Notes: generated by a model not told the origin, from the letters alone. 64,000 nucleotides of DNA from UBA2166 sp964463965 (GCA_964463965.1 CAYXED010000003.1:1-64000); one strand, 5' to 3'. Positions 43,077 through 52,098 are shown, counted from the first letter of the stretch. Translations and numbers: made by a program.

Positions 43077-44300
43077 GTGAAGATGCTTCAAATGATGATT
43101 GTGCTTGCTTTACGTATCCTTGTTCGGCATAGGCTTCGGGCGGGCCTGACGATGCTTGGTGTGATTATCGGGGTAGGATCAGTGATTGCTATGGTAAGTA
43201 TTGGTCAAGGGGCTGCTGCGCTTATGCAAGAAAGAATTTCGAGCTTAGGTTCCAATGTAATTATGATCTTTCGAGGTTATTCAGCTGTACGGGGGGTTCG
43301 AAAAGTAAGATCGACACTGACCATCAGCGATGCAGAGGCATTATTGCGTGAGGTCCCAGGTCTTAGTGCCGTTGCTTATACAAAACGGGGGGATATGCAA
43401 GTCATACATGAAAGGAGAAACTGGTCAACCCGAATCTCAGGAGTTACGCCATCATATTTTGAAGTACGTAATTGGTCCTTATCAGCAGGAACGTCTATTA
43501 CTCAGGGACACTTAGATGTGGGCGCAAAAGTGGCTATTTTAGGAGATACTGTACTTAAGAACCTGTTTGATCCAGGTATTAACCCTATAGGTGCTACTCT
43601 CCGATTAAATAAGATGCCATTTACCGTAATTGGAACCCTCTCTCCTAAGGGAAGCTCCGCGTGGGGTAATGATCAAGATGACCGGATTCTAATTCCCTTT
43701 ACTACGGCAGAACGAAAAGTCTTAGGTACTAAGGAGCTTGGAACAGTTGGAGCTATATTTGCTTCTGCAAAGAACTATGATGAGTTGCCTCAAGTAGTCG
43801 AAGAGATTGAGAATGTTTTACGTGAGCAGCATGATTTGCACGACGATGAAGATGATGACTTTTATCTAAGAACACAGATGGATATTGCAAAAACCCGTCA
43901 GGCATCAGCTGATGCAATGATGGTTCTCCTGTTTGCAGTCGCTTCAATTTCTCTTTTAGTTGGCGGCATTGGCATTATGAATACGCTATTAGTTTCGGTT
44001 ACCGAACGGACTCGAGAGATTGGAATTCGTATTGCTGTTGGTGCTAAGAGGCGTCAGGTTATGGCACAGTTTTTGGTTGAATCTGCCGTTTTAAGTATGG
44101 CGGGTGGAGTTATAGGTATTGGCGTAGGTATTACTGCCGCTAAAGTTACAACTGTGTTAGCTGGTTGGCCTACAATTGTCTCTCCATGGATAGTAGTTGT
44201 TTCTTTTATTTTTTCAGCAACTATTGGCCTTGTATTTGGCCTGTATCCGGCCAGTAAAGCCTCGAAGGTGAATCCTATTGATGCGTTGAGATACGAATGA
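43077..44300 (+). CDS. MacB-type ABC transporter permease
   Basis: This 407-residue inner-membrane permease has four transmembrane helices: one near the N terminus (RAGLTMLGVIIGVGSVIAM), then a large periplasmic domain (about 45-275), and three at the C terminus (SISLLVGGIGIMNTLLVSV and following, including VSPWIVVVSFIFSATIGLVFG in parts). The TEREREIGIRxAVGAK-like motif (TERTREIGIRIAVGAKR) contacts the ATPase. It works with the two preceding genes as a tripartite exporter. GGAG lies eight bases before a GTG start, favouring 43077 over the ATG at 43083. Confidence 0.95.
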   Translation: MKMLQMMIVLALRILVRHRLRAGLTMLGVIIGVGSVIAMVSIGQGAAALMQERISSLGSNVIMIFRGYSAVRGVRKVRSTLTISDAEALLREVPGLSAVAYTKRGDMQVIHERRNWSTRISGVTPSYFEVRNWSLSAGTSITQGHLDVGAKVAILGDTVLKNLFDPGINPIGATLRLNKMPFTVIGTLSPKGSSAWGNDQDDRILIPFTTAERKVLGTKELGTVGAIFASAKNYDELPQVVEEIENVLREQHDLHDDEDDDFYLRTQMDIAKTRQASADAMMVLLFAVASISLLVGGIGIMNTLLVSVTERTREIGIRIAVGAKRRQVMAQFLVESAVLSMAGGVIGIGVGITAAKVTTVLAGWPTIVSPWIVVVSFIFSATIGLVFGLYPASKASKVNPIDALRYE

Positions 44301-44426
44301 TTGATAAGAGTATGTAACAAATGCATGAGAGTTGTTTTCAATAAATGAACCTGCAATCACCGAGATGCATTCTGCTGATACTGCTCATCTCTTTATCGCT
44401 CTTTAATCAAAATTAAAATTAAGTTG

Positions 44427-44444
44427 GTGAAGGTGAAAGTGAAG
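44427..44444 (+). repeat. three tandem GTGAA-type hexamers upstream of phoX
   Basis: GTGAAG-GTGAAA-GTGAAG form three adjacent 6-bp units, about 135 bases before the phoX-like gene. Direct repeats with short periods are the form of many response-regulator sites, including Pho boxes. The bases do not match the E. coli Pho box, so a regulatory role is a guess. The rest of the 280-bp gap shows no gene. Confidence 0.25.
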
Positions 44445-44579
44445 ATTATGGATAAGTGGCATGTAAATTTTGCTATTATTTTCAAAGATTTTAGCTGTAT
44501 ATTGTATTGATGAGGTTTGGCTCTATAAGTAAATGAGACTTGTAGGGTTTTCCGTGTAGCCAAATATTTGGAAAAGAGG

Positions 44580-46541
44580 ATGTGCAAGAAAAACTCTAAA
44601 TATGAGAGCTTTAAGTTTCAAAATAATCAAAATGTTTCAATCAATGAGTTAATTCGTACTCAAGTAAGTCGTAGAGACTTTTTGAAGGGCATCTTGGTAG
44701 TTCCCTTAGGGACACTTGAATCAAGTGATACTGCTAGTAGGTTTGCCTTCTTTAATAGTTTTTCTAAAGCTGATCCTCTTCTAGACCAATCATTTGTTTT
44801 GGGATTTCAATCCGTAGTTGGAAGCAAAGCTGATAAGGTTTCTGTTCCCCCTGGCTATGAATCCCAGGTAATTATTCGGTGGGGTGATCCATTGTTCTCT
44901 GATGTATCACTTTTCAATCTTGATGATCAAACCCCAGAGGCTCAATCTCGTCAATTTGGCTATAATTGCGACTTTATAGGTTATTTTCCTCTCCCTCACC
45001 ATAGTATTCCAAATGGGCATATGGGCCTTCTTTGCGTTAACCATGAATACACCATGGGGACTGCCATGTTTCCTGGATATGATTCTGATAATCCTACGCG
45101 AGTGCAAGTTGACACAGAAATTTCCGCTCATGGTATGACCGTTGTGGAAGTCAGGCAGGACCGAAAAACAAAGAAATGGCAATACACAATTGACTCGAGT
45201 TTTAATAGAAGAATTACTGGAGAAACTCTAATGAAAATTACTGGGCCGGCTGCTGGGCACTCTTTACTTCAGACTTCAGCCGATCCAAGTGGTTTGCAAG
45301 TTCGTGGTATGTTTAACAATTGTGGAGGTGGAAAAACGCCATGGGGAACTATTCTCACTTGCGAAGAAAATTTTAATCAGTACTTTGCAAATAATGATAT
45401 TCTTGATGATCTTGATCCGAGAAAATCAATTCACAATCGTTATGGTATTCCAAGGAAGAGCAGCCGTAGAAAATGGGAGCGCTTCCATTCTCGCTTTGAT
45501 GTCTCTCAGGAACCAAATGAGCCTTTTAGATCTGGCTGGGTTGTTGAAATTGATCCCTATAACCCCAATTCAGTGCCTAGGAAGCGAACTGCTTTGGGAA
45601 GAATTAAGCATGAGGCTGCAACTGTAGTTGTTGCTCCCAGTGGTCGTATTGTGGTCTATAGTGGTGATGATGAACAATTTGATTATATGTACAAATTTGT
45701 AAGTTCTAACTCCCTGAGCCCTCTTAATAGTGATGCGAATAGAAATTTACTTGATGACGGGACATTGTATGTTGCCCTATTTAATGATGACGGTAGTGGA
45801 CAATGGCTTCCGCTTATACAAGGTTATGGAAAGCTCACCGCTGAGCATGGATTTAAAACTCAAGGAGATATCCTTATTAATACACGTGGGGCAGCTGACC
45901 TTCTTGGAGCTACTCCGATGGATCGCCCAGAAGATATTGAAGTAAATCCAGTTAATGGAAAAGTATATTGTGTAATGACTAATAACAGTGAACGTGGTGA
46001 CAGAGGAAAACCTGCGGTAGATGGCGCAAACCCTCGTTCTCAGAATAGATATGGGCACATTATTGAACTAACAGAGGATATTAATGATCATGCTGCTTTG
46101 TGGTTTACATGGAAGATCTTTATGCTTTGCGGCGATCCTAGTAATCCTGATCACAAGACATTTTTCCAGCAGTGTGACCCTCGGGTTGTGAGTCCAATCT
46201 CTTCACCGGATAATATTGTTTTTGATAGAAGAGGTAATTTGTGGATTACGACCGATGGGATGAAAAGGGAGCTAGGCATCAATGATGGGGTTTTTGCATG
46301 TTCAGTCATTGGGGCAGATCGTGGGTGCGTGAAACAATTTTTGAGTGCTCCAATTGGATCAGAAGTTACGGGGCCAGAACTGAACTCTACAAACACAACC
46401 ATATTTGTGTCGATTCAACATCCTGGGGGAGGGGATAGGCTTAAACGGTCCTCAAGCACATGGCCAGATGGAGACTTTCCTAAGCCAAGTGTTGTGGCAG
46501 TTATTAAGCGTGAAGGAGAGCTTGATACCATTGGAGCTTAA
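44580..46541 (+). CDS. PhoX-family (DUF839) Tat-exported phosphatase
   Basis: PhoX enzymes are periplasmic Ca/Fe-dependent alkaline phosphatases that free phosphate from organic esters. The 653-residue protein has a twin-arginine signal (VSRRDFLKG, RR at 31-32). Family motifs follow: PPGYESQVIIRWGDP, FGYNCDFIGYFPL, LLCVNHEYT, GTILTCEENFNQYF, HEAATVVVAPSGRIVVYSGDDE and ATPMDRPEDIEVNP. The acidic and Cys residues that hold the metals appear in these motifs. The start ATG at 44580 directly follows GAGG. It is monocistronic, with DUF3386 convergent. Confidence 0.9.
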   Translation: MCKKNSKYESFKFQNNQNVSINELIRTQVSRRDFLKGILVVPLGTLESSDTASRFAFFNSFSKADPLLDQSFVLGFQSVVGSKADKVSVPPGYESQVIIRWGDPLFSDVSLFNLDDQTPEAQSRQFGYNCDFIGYFPLPHHSIPNGHMGLLCVNHEYTMGTAMFPGYDSDNPTRVQVDTEISAHGMTVVEVRQDRKTKKWQYTIDSSFNRRITGETLMKITGPAAGHSLLQTSADPSGLQVRGMFNNCGGGKTPWGTILTCEENFNQYFANNDILDDLDPRKSIHNRYGIPRKSSRRKWERFHSRFDVSQEPNEPFRSGWVVEIDPYNPNSVPRKRTALGRIKHEAATVVVAPSGRIVVYSGDDEQFDYMYKFVSSNSLSPLNSDANRNLLDDGTLYVALFNDDGSGQWLPLIQGYGKLTAEHGFKTQGDILINTRGAADLLGATPMDRPEDIEVNPVNGKVYCVMTNNSERGDRGKPAVDGANPRSQNRYGHIIELTEDINDHAALWFTWKIFMLCGDPSNPDHKTFFQQCDPRVVSPISSPDNIVFDRRGNLWITTDGMKRELGINDGVFACSVIGADRGCVKQFLSAPIGSEVTGPELNSTNTTIFVSIQHPGGGDRLKRSSSTWPDGDFPKPSVVAVIKREGELDTIGA

Positions 46542-46726
46542 GGTTTTAGAGCGTGCCTTTTTTTGAAAAACCCTAAGATATAGTTAATACAAGTAAAGAC
46601 GTAAAGTTACTGCAGCAATGGAAGTGCGCCACACTGCGTATGTTTGGATTTTTGCCATCGGGTGCTCTGAAACAATCCTGAAGGCATTGTTCATTGAAAT
46701 ATAAGAATGAGGTTTTTTTGTAAAAC

Positions 46727-47401
46727 TTATGCGAGTTTGTGGTTTGTGAAAGTTAATGTTTTGGTAACGACCTTTCCATTTTCATAGGAAATAATGCGAC
46801 GTGTTGATGGTAAGTCAGCTGATCCAATTCGAATGTGGGTATCGGTGGTGCTCTCCACGTTGCGTAGACTTCCGTCTTTTGGAGAGGAGTAGTAGACGGT
46901 GTATTTCGTGGTTAGGTTTTTCCCTTCAGGTGTAACCGCGCTTTCTTCGACGTTAATTGTAAATGCGATGTGTTGCATCGTACGGTTAATTTGTGTGATG
47001 CGGTTGTTTTTTAAAAGGTATGAGGAGTTTGAATTGTCACCATGTATGCGAAGTCGTTGCCCAAGTGGATGGGTGTTATTGTCTTCAAGTGTTAGCTCAT
47101 ATTTTCCATCGGATTCCTCGAAAGTTCGGTGTGCACGATGGACGACAATCATGCTCACTATTCCTTCGATAGACTTCTGAAGATTAGCCTCTGGTAATGT
47201 AACAGATACTTCTTTAGCACTGTTAACTGCGACTTTTCCCTGCATTACCATTCCGTCCGTGTTGACCTCAAGGTTGGCACTAAATCCTTCAAAGTTTTTT
47301 GGCCAACGAGCAGTCAAATTAAATGCACTTTCAAGGAGTTCTCGGGCTTTTGGGTCACCTTTTACCGAGGCCTTCTCTGCTTCAGGGGTTGTTTGTGGCA
47401 T
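46727..47401 (-). CDS. DUF3386-like protein
   Basis: This 224-residue protein has no signal peptide. After an acidic start comes ARELLESAFNLTARWPKNFEGFSANLEV, given as ARELLESAFNLTARW and PKNFEGFSANL, resembling the opening of DUF3386 proteins known mainly from cyanobacteria. The rest is beta-rich (GKYELTLEDN, THIRIGSADLPSTRRI, GKVVTKTLTFTNHKL). The function is unknown. The gene lies alone on the minus strand between phoX and the potassium channel, with a divergent 130-bp gap to the latter. Confidence 0.6.
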   Translation of the reverse strand: MPQTTPEAEKASVKGDPKARELLESAFNLTARWPKNFEGFSANLEVNTDGMVMQGKVAVNSAKEVSVTLPEANLQKSIEGIVSMIVVHRAHRTFEESDGKYELTLEDNNTHPLGQRLRIHGDNSNSSYLLKNNRITQINRTMQHIAFTINVEESAVTPEGKNLTTKYTVYYSSPKDGSLRNVESTTDTHIRIGSADLPSTRRIISYENGKVVTKTLTFTNHKLA

Positions 47402-47531
47402 GTGCTCCTCCTTAAGTCTTGTGTGTAGGGGTGAATAGTACAGGATATGCCTCTCTCATAAATACTGACGTATTTTCTGAGAGTAGCTGACCATCATATG
47501 GTAACATACATCCTAGCAAAGGATTTGTAAG

Positions 47532-48605
47532 ATGCTAAACGTTCTCTACTTTATGAAACAGTTTCTTTCCCAAGTTCGAAAAAATCGCTTGGACCGTCTT
47601 GTTTTGACCATTTTTGTCACGCTTCTAATTGGTGTTTTCGGAATGAGCTACTTTGAACCATCGCTATCAGTGGTAGATTCGCTCTGGTGGTCAGTTGTTA
47701 CGATGACTACTGTGGGCTATGGTGATATTTCTCCTGTTTCTGCTGGGGGAAGGCTTGTGGGTGTAGTCCTGATGGTGTTTGGGATTGGACTTCTCGGTAT
47801 GTTTACGGCCACAATGGCTACAATTTTCATTGAAAATAGATTTCTGGAGGGTAAGGGCGTGAAACCCGTAAAAGTTAAGCAGCATCTATTAATTTGCGGA
47901 TGGAGCTACAAGGCTGAAAGAATAGTGGTTGAGCTGCGTGCTGATCGTAAAGCTGAGAAAAGCCCTATTGTAGTTATTTCGGAGTTTCATGAAAAACCTG
48001 TGCTCGATGATAATAATCTTTATTTTGTAAATGGCGTTGTAACCAAAGATACTCTTGCAAGAGCAAATAGCCAGCATGCCTTCGCAGCGATTATTCTCGC
48101 CGATGAGCAGGTCGAACATCATGTCAGAGATGCAAAAACGATTTTAGATACCTTAACAATTAAGACAATTAGTCCTAGTTTGTATGCGTGCGTTGAATTA
48201 GTTGATCGAAGCAATATGGAGCATGCAAAGCGTGCTCGAGCTGATGAAATCATAGTTACTGGAGAGCTTAGTACAAATCTTCTCGTTCAAGCCGCACTTG
48301 ATCACGGAGTAACGCGAGTCATTACAGAATTACTCACAAATCACATCGGTAACGATATCTTTAAAATCTCACCTCCACAGAGTTTGGTTGGAAAAAGCTT
48401 CCTTGATGTTCTTACTACTTTGAAGCGAGACTATAACCTTATTGCGCTTGCGATCGAGCAAATGTCAGAAGGGCAATTTCTTGCTAACCCATCGAATAGT
48501 TGTATAATCACAGAGGCTGATAAAATAGTTGTCATAGGTACTGAACGGCTTAATGACGCTCAACCCACAACGAGGAAAACATGGTGGAATATTTTGAAAC
48601 AATAA
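47532..48605 (+). CDS. potassium channel with RCK (TrkA) domains
   Basis: This 357-residue inner-membrane channel has two transmembrane helices (about 24-40 and 75-97) around a K+ selectivity filter TTVGYGD (59-65). A cytosolic TrkA-N domain starts at LLICGWSYKAERI and has a modified dinucleotide loop. A TrkA-C domain ends the protein. MthK-like channels of this layout are gated by ligands such as Ca or nucleotides. AAAGG lies upstream. Its end overlaps the next gene by 25 bases, so channel, CesT/YbjN-like protein, PspA and the DUF4178 protein form one unit. Confidence 0.93.
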   Translation: MLNVLYFMKQFLSQVRKNRLDRLVLTIFVTLLIGVFGMSYFEPSLSVVDSLWWSVVTMTTVGYGDISPVSAGGRLVGVVLMVFGIGLLGMFTATMATIFIENRFLEGKGVKPVKVKQHLLICGWSYKAERIVVELRADRKAEKSPIVVISEFHEKPVLDDNNLYFVNGVVTKDTLARANSQHAFAAIILADEQVEHHVRDAKTILDTLTIKTISPSLYACVELVDRSNMEHAKRARADEIIVTGELSTNLLVQAALDHGVTRVITELLTNHIGNDIFKISPPQSLVGKSFLDVLTTLKRDYNLIALAIEQMSEGQFLANPSNSCIITEADKIVVIGTERLNDAQPTTRKTWWNILKQ

Positions 48606-48976
48606 AAGGATTTATATTAGACATGGGGTATGTTATTGCCGAGGAAAACTTGGCAGAACAGCTTGTGGTCATAAACGATGAGGAAAAAGGCATTAAGAAT
48701 TTGGTTATTGATTGCGAAGACCCTATAGTAGTGCTTGAGCAGATCATTATGGAGGTCCCTAAGAGTCCAAATGATTTATATAAAAAACTTCTTCAAATGA
48801 ATAGAACTCTTGTCCATGGAGCATTTGTGTTGGATGAAGAGGGGAGGACAGTTATTTTTCGCGACACACTATGCCTTAAAAGCCTTGATCGCAATGAGCT
48901 GGAAGGATCTATTGAAGCTCTAAGCCTTGCTCTTGCTGAGAATGCTGAAGAACTTTTGTCAAGCGCGAAAACATAA
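48581..48976 (+). CDS. YbjN/CesT-like small protein
   Basis: This 131-residue acidic cytoplasmic protein has alternating helices and strands: YFETIKGFILDMGY, LLQMNRTLVHGAFVLDEEG and LEGSIEALSLALAENAEEL. The central strand-turn-strand with LxxNxxxxxGAF fits the YbjN/Tir-chaperone (CesT) fold. Genes of this kind often sit next to PspA in the same arrangement. It might bind PspA or the channel, which is an inference. GAGG precedes the ATG; it overlaps the end of the channel gene. DUF2170 (YjfI) was considered but the motif fits less well. Confidence 0.55.
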   Translation: MVEYFETIKGFILDMGYVIAEENLAEQLVVINDEEKGIKNLVIDCEDPIVVLEQIIMEVPKSPNDLYKKLLQMNRTLVHGAFVLDEEGRTVIFRDTLCLKSLDRNELEGSIEALSLALAENAEELLSSAKT

Positions 48977-49014
48977 GTACTTGAAAATTAGCATTATGTA
49001 GAACGGAGGATCTG

Positions 49015-49719
49015 ATGACCGGTGTATTTCAACGGCTATTTAAAATTGGTCAGTCGCAAGCGCATGCAACATTAGATAATCTTGAGGATCCTATTCGCAT
49101 GACGGAGCAGGGTATCCGTGATCTTAAAAAGGATCTTCAGGAAAGTATGACTAGTTTAGCCGAGGTAAAAGCAATTGCCATTCGGCTAAAGAAAGAGGCG
49201 GAAGAAAATAAGGGCCGTGCTGCTGAATATGAGCGTAAAGCTATGCTGCTCTTACAAAAGATGCAGAAGGGAGAATTATCTCAAGAGGAAGCTGATCGAC
49301 TGGCATTGGAGGTCTTAAAACGAAAGGAAGATGCAAGTGCCAATGCTGTTCGTCAAATGAAAGAATGGGAAGCACAAGATAAAATGGCGGTACAATTACA
49401 AGCAAAAGTTGAAAAGCTTAAGTCGACAGTTACAAGTTATGAAAACGACCTTGTAACATTGAGAGCACGCGCACGTACCGCAGCATCAACAAAGAAAATT
49501 AATGCTCAGCTTGCAAAAGTTGACTCATCCGGTACGTTAGCGATGCTTGAGAAAATGAAAAATAAAGTAGTTGAGGATGAGTCTTTAGCTCAGGCATATG
49601 GGGATATGGCTGAGGCAGACAAGAGTGTTGATGATGAGATTAATGCCGCCTTGGAGGGCTCTACCCATCCATCGACAGACTCTCTTGCCGCTATGAAGGC
49701 CAAGTTAGGTATTACGTAG
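49015..49719 (+). CDS. pspA: PspA/IM30-family membrane-stress protein
   Basis: PspA coats damaged inner membranes and helps keep the proton gradient. The 234-residue protein is almost wholly helical with long coiled coils (EDPIRMTEQGIRDLKKDL, LKKEAEENKGRAAEYERK, LQAKVEKLKSTVTSYEN), like the YjfJ/PspA group. GGAGG lies before the ATG. The classical PspB/C/F partners are absent; the context is a K+ channel and small proteins of the YbjN/DUF4178 kind instead. It is likely expressed with those. Confidence 0.9.
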   Translation: MTGVFQRLFKIGQSQAHATLDNLEDPIRMTEQGIRDLKKDLQESMTSLAEVKAIAIRLKKEAEENKGRAAEYERKAMLLLQKMQKGELSQEEADRLALEVLKRKEDASANAVRQMKEWEAQDKMAVQLQAKVEKLKSTVTSYENDLVTLRARARTAASTKKINAQLAKVDSSGTLAMLEKMKNKVVEDESLAQAYGDMAEADKSVDDEINAALEGSTHPSTDSLAAMKAKLGIT

Positions 49720-49736
49720 GTCTGGATACACGACCA

Positions 49737-50285
49737 TTGAGCATTTTAAACAGATGGTTTGGGAATAAGTCACTCAAAGACTCAGATGATCCCTTAAATC
49801 TCACACTCTCGGGGTTAAAGGTTGGCTATCTTGTTGATTTTGATCTGAAAACATGGGAGGTCAAAAGTTATGCGGCCTATGACTTTGACGGGGATCGTGT
49901 GGAGGAGTGGGAACTTGATTCTGGAGCAGAACGTTTCTTCCTAGAACGCTTCGAGGATGATGAGGTTGAGTGGATTGTAAGTCGAAAGGTTTCTCTTTCT
50001 GATGTTGCTGAAGGTATACGAAAGCATATTATTGAGCATGATGATCCACCTGAAATTTTAACATTTACCGGACAACGTTTTATAGCTGAAGGTAGTGGTG
50101 CTGGGTACTACTATAAAGATGGGGAGGGGGCTGGCGATCAATTAATTTACTGGGACTATGAGGATTCTTCCGGTGAAAATATTATTTGTATTGAGCAGTG
50201 GGGTGAGGATGAATTTGAAGCTTCGGTGGGAAAGTATGTTGAGGAATACGAATTTACCAATATTCTTCCTCGGTTTTTGAATTAA
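49737..50285 (+). CDS. DUF4178-like protein in the PspA cluster
   Basis: This 182-residue cytoplasmic protein is acidic and beta-rich. Pieces like LKVGYLVDFDLKTWEVKSY, DRVEEWELDSGAERFFL, and the end LIYWDYEDSSGENI with EQWGEDEFEASVGKYVEEYE fit the DUF4178 family, which recurs beside PspA, DUF350 and polyamine-synthase genes. The start is TTG; no ATG is possible before the conserved part. It follows pspA by 17 bases. Function unknown. The DUF2491/YjfK family was considered as an alternative. Confidence 0.62.
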   Translation: MSILNRWFGNKSLKDSDDPLNLTLSGLKVGYLVDFDLKTWEVKSYAAYDFDGDRVEEWELDSGAERFFLERFEDDEVEWIVSRKVSLSDVAEGIRKHIIEHDDPPEILTFTGQRFIAEGSGAGYYYKDGEGAGDQLIYWDYEDSSGENIICIEQWGEDEFEASVGKYVEEYEFTNILPRFLN

Positions 50286-50296
50286 TACTTTTTGTA

Positions 50297-50737
50297 ATGA
50301 CCTTAAACTCAACACGAAAATCTGTGCTTTTTCTTTGTACCGGCAACTCTTGTAGGAGTCAAATGGCAGAAGGGTTTTTGAAGCATTTTGCTGGGGAACA
50401 ATACGTAGTTTCTAGTGCTGGGACACACCCCATGGGCCTCAATAGTCGCGCAGTTGAGGCTATGCAAGATGTTGATGTTGATATTTCTGATCAGCGTTCA
50501 AAGTCTATCGACGATTTTGAGGGTGCTGTGTTTGACTATGTGGTGACGGTTTGTGATCGAGCTAAGGAATCATGCCCAACTATACCTAAAGGTTCAAAGT
50601 ATATTCATTGGAGTATTGATGATCCTGCTGCTCTAGGCGGGTCTGGAAGTGAGCGGCAAGCCGAGTTTTCTCGAGTTCGGGACATCATCGCTGGGCACGT
50701 TAAGGGATTTGTTAAAGATGCAAGCTTGGAAGGGTAA
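50297..50737 (+). CDS. arsC: arsenate reductase, thioredoxin-coupled (LMW phosphatase fold)
   Basis: ArsC reduces arsenate to arsenite. The 146-residue protein has the P-loop FLCTGNSCRSQMAEG. The Cys triad is C14, C86 and C93 (TVCDRAKESCP), with the same spacing as the S. aureus pI258 enzyme, which uses thioredoxin. A plain tyrosine phosphatase would lack the two late Cys. It starts 11 bases after the DUF4178 gene on the same strand. No arsB, acr3 or arsR is adjacent, so arsenite export must be elsewhere, or the gene has another role in the cluster. Confidence 0.92.
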   Translation: MTLNSTRKSVLFLCTGNSCRSQMAEGFLKHFAGEQYVVSSAGTHPMGLNSRAVEAMQDVDVDISDQRSKSIDDFEGAVFDYVVTVCDRAKESCPTIPKGSKYIHWSIDDPAALGGSGSERQAEFSRVRDIIAGHVKGFVKDASLEG

Positions 50738-50786
50738 CGTGTTGCGGCATTTTTTGTGTTTGTGGTGAGGTAAGACCAGTGTATTG

Positions 50787-51110
50787 TCACGATGTTGTAC
50801 TTGAAATGTCTATTTTGATCTCTCCATCCTCAACTTTGACCTCGTAACACTTTACGCCGGTTCCAGAGCGTGTAAGACACTGCCCAGTTTTTGCGTCAAA
50901 TCGCCATGCGTGCCATGGACATTCAATAACTCCATCGTTAAGGGTTCCCAGTCCTAGAGGCCCACCTTGATGAATACAATCATTGTCGATTACATGATAA
51001 GTTCCGTCTATGTTTGAGATTGCATATTCGTGATCACCGTCACTTGCGGTAATTACTGATCCTGGGCCTCCAACCTCTTCCATCGACGCAATTCGTATAT
51101 AACGAGCCAT
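50787..51110 (-). CDS. Rieske-type [2Fe-2S] ferredoxin (NirD-like)
   Basis: This soluble 107-residue protein has one Rieske fold. Ligands are C45/H47 (DCIHQGGPLG) and C64/H67 (ECPWHAWRFD). Single-domain Rieske proteins of this size act as electron carriers for oxygenases, or as the small subunit of nitrite reductase (NirD). No partner enzyme is adjacent. AGGAGGAGT precedes the ATG. It is convergent with arsC and lies 160 bases from the next minus-strand gene. Confidence 0.92.
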   Translation of the reverse strand: MARYIRIASMEEVGGPGSVITASDGDHEYAISNIDGTYHVIDNDCIHQGGPLGLGTLNDGVIECPWHAWRFDAKTGQCLTRSGTGVKCYEVKVEDGEIKIDISSTTS

Positions 51111-51269
51111 TACTCCTCCTATACAAGGTGATTCTATGTTTCTACAGCAACTGGCGGATCATAGCACGTTCGATTTTTTCTGAGCAATGCTAAATAGCTC
51201 CTCATTCCTATGCCTCCTAAGTGCTATGTGAAAATATTATCTCTAGGGAGAGAGGTCGATGTTAGTAGG

Positions 51270-51488
51270 CTATGGAATGATCACAGGTGTATCGTTTTGG
51301 TCGTTATCAGTTTTCGATCCTGTAGAAGTGCCACATTGGGAACAGAAGTATTCGTACAGGTTCCCAGTGGGAAGTACGAGAAGTAATCGCTCTCTTGCAG
51401 GGGTAGCTTGCCGACATTTTGGACAAAATAACAGAGACGCACGTAATGCCCCAAATTGAGAATCAGGTTGTTGTTGCCTTTGTGGCAT
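51270..51488 (-). CDS. small zinc-ribbon protein
   Basis: The 72-residue protein has a Cys-x2-Cys pair in LLFCPKCRQATPARERLLLV and a second pair in YEYFCSQCGTSTGSK, separated by about 28 residues with LPTGNLYEYF. These four Cys should bind one zinc. The central RQATPARERLLLVLP part resembles small bacterial proteins annotated only as cytoplasmic protein. Function unknown. There is no clear ribosome site, but the coding pattern and the intact Cys pairs make it likely real. Confidence 0.65.
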   Translation of the reverse strand: MPQRQQQPDSQFGALRASLLFCPKCRQATPARERLLLVLPTGNLYEYFCSQCGTSTGSKTDNDQNDTPVIIP

Positions 51489-51634
51489 ATATTTTTCCGT
51501 TGTGTGTGCTTAAGTATTCCTTGGGTGACTAGAGCCTATGGCAAAAATAGTAACGAAGTATTTAAGAAAGGGTCAAGGGGGGGGCTTTACTTGGTGAGGT
51601 ATTGTAGAAAAACATAAAAATAGTATTAATGCCA

Positions 51635-51663
51635 ATTTGTAGTCATAGTGCGTGACTACAAAT
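51635..51663 (-). terminator. hairpin terminator downstream of yjbQ
   Basis: A perfect 11-bp stem (ATTTGTAGTCA at 51635-51645 with TGACTACAAAT at 51653-51663) closes a 7-nt loop. It begins 11 bases beyond the yjbQ stop on the minus strand. The T-tract after it is poor (TTGGCATTAATAC, then TATTTTT), so termination strength is uncertain. It is the most stable hairpin I saw in the window. Confidence 0.55.
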
Positions 51664-51673
51664 GATATTACCG

Positions 51674-52096
51674 TTATTCACCAATTATTTGAATTACAAT
51701 TTCTCGACTACGTGGACATGTATCAAAATCAATAATGACTATTTGTTGCCAAATACCTAGGGTCATTCTTTTTTTGTTAAAGGGGATTGTAACTGATGGG
51801 CCTTGAAGCTGCCCTCGCAGATGGCTATGTCCATTATTTTCTCCAGCATTAAGAGTGTTGTGCTGTAATTGAGTATTTTTCGGGATTAAGCGATCCATAA
51901 ATTCTTTTGTGTCGGCACGAATTCCTGGTTCGTCTTCAATGATCATTACAGTGGCGGTCGTATGTTTTACAAATATGGTGAGTATCCCATTAATCAAGTT
52001 GGAGCTCTCAAGTATTTGGCACACTTCTGAGGTGACATTTTTGATGTGAGTGTCTCCCGTCATGTTGAGGGTAATTTGTGAGCTTATAACTGCCAT
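51674..52096 (-). CDS. YjbQ-family protein (secondary thiamine-phosphate synthase family)
   Basis: This 140-residue protein belongs to the widespread UPF0047/YjbQ family. Typical pieces are ILTIFVKHTTATVMIIEDEPG, shown as ILTIFVKHTTATV and IIEDEPG, then AGENNGHSHLRGQLQGPSVTIP and LGIWQQIVIIDFD. YjbQ can weakly replace thiamine-phosphate synthase in E. coli, but its true role is unclear. A conserved His/Glu/Asp set is visible in these motifs. It is co-directional with the HD gene, two bases apart, and is the last of its group before a strong hairpin. Confidence 0.93.
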   Translation of the reverse strand: MAVISSQITLNMTGDTHIKNVTSEVCQILESSNLINGILTIFVKHTTATVMIIEDEPGIRADTKEFMDRLIPKNTQLQHNTLNAGENNGHSHLRGQLQGPSVTIPFNKKRMTLGIWQQIVIIDFDTCPRSREIVIQIIGE

Positions 52097-52098
52097 TG

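Noticed and set aside
51160..51228. 8-bp inverted repeat CATAGCAC/GTGCTATG as a small RNA
   Set aside because: The arms are separated by 53 bases with no further pairing and no promoter or T-tract, so no RNA gene can be supported.
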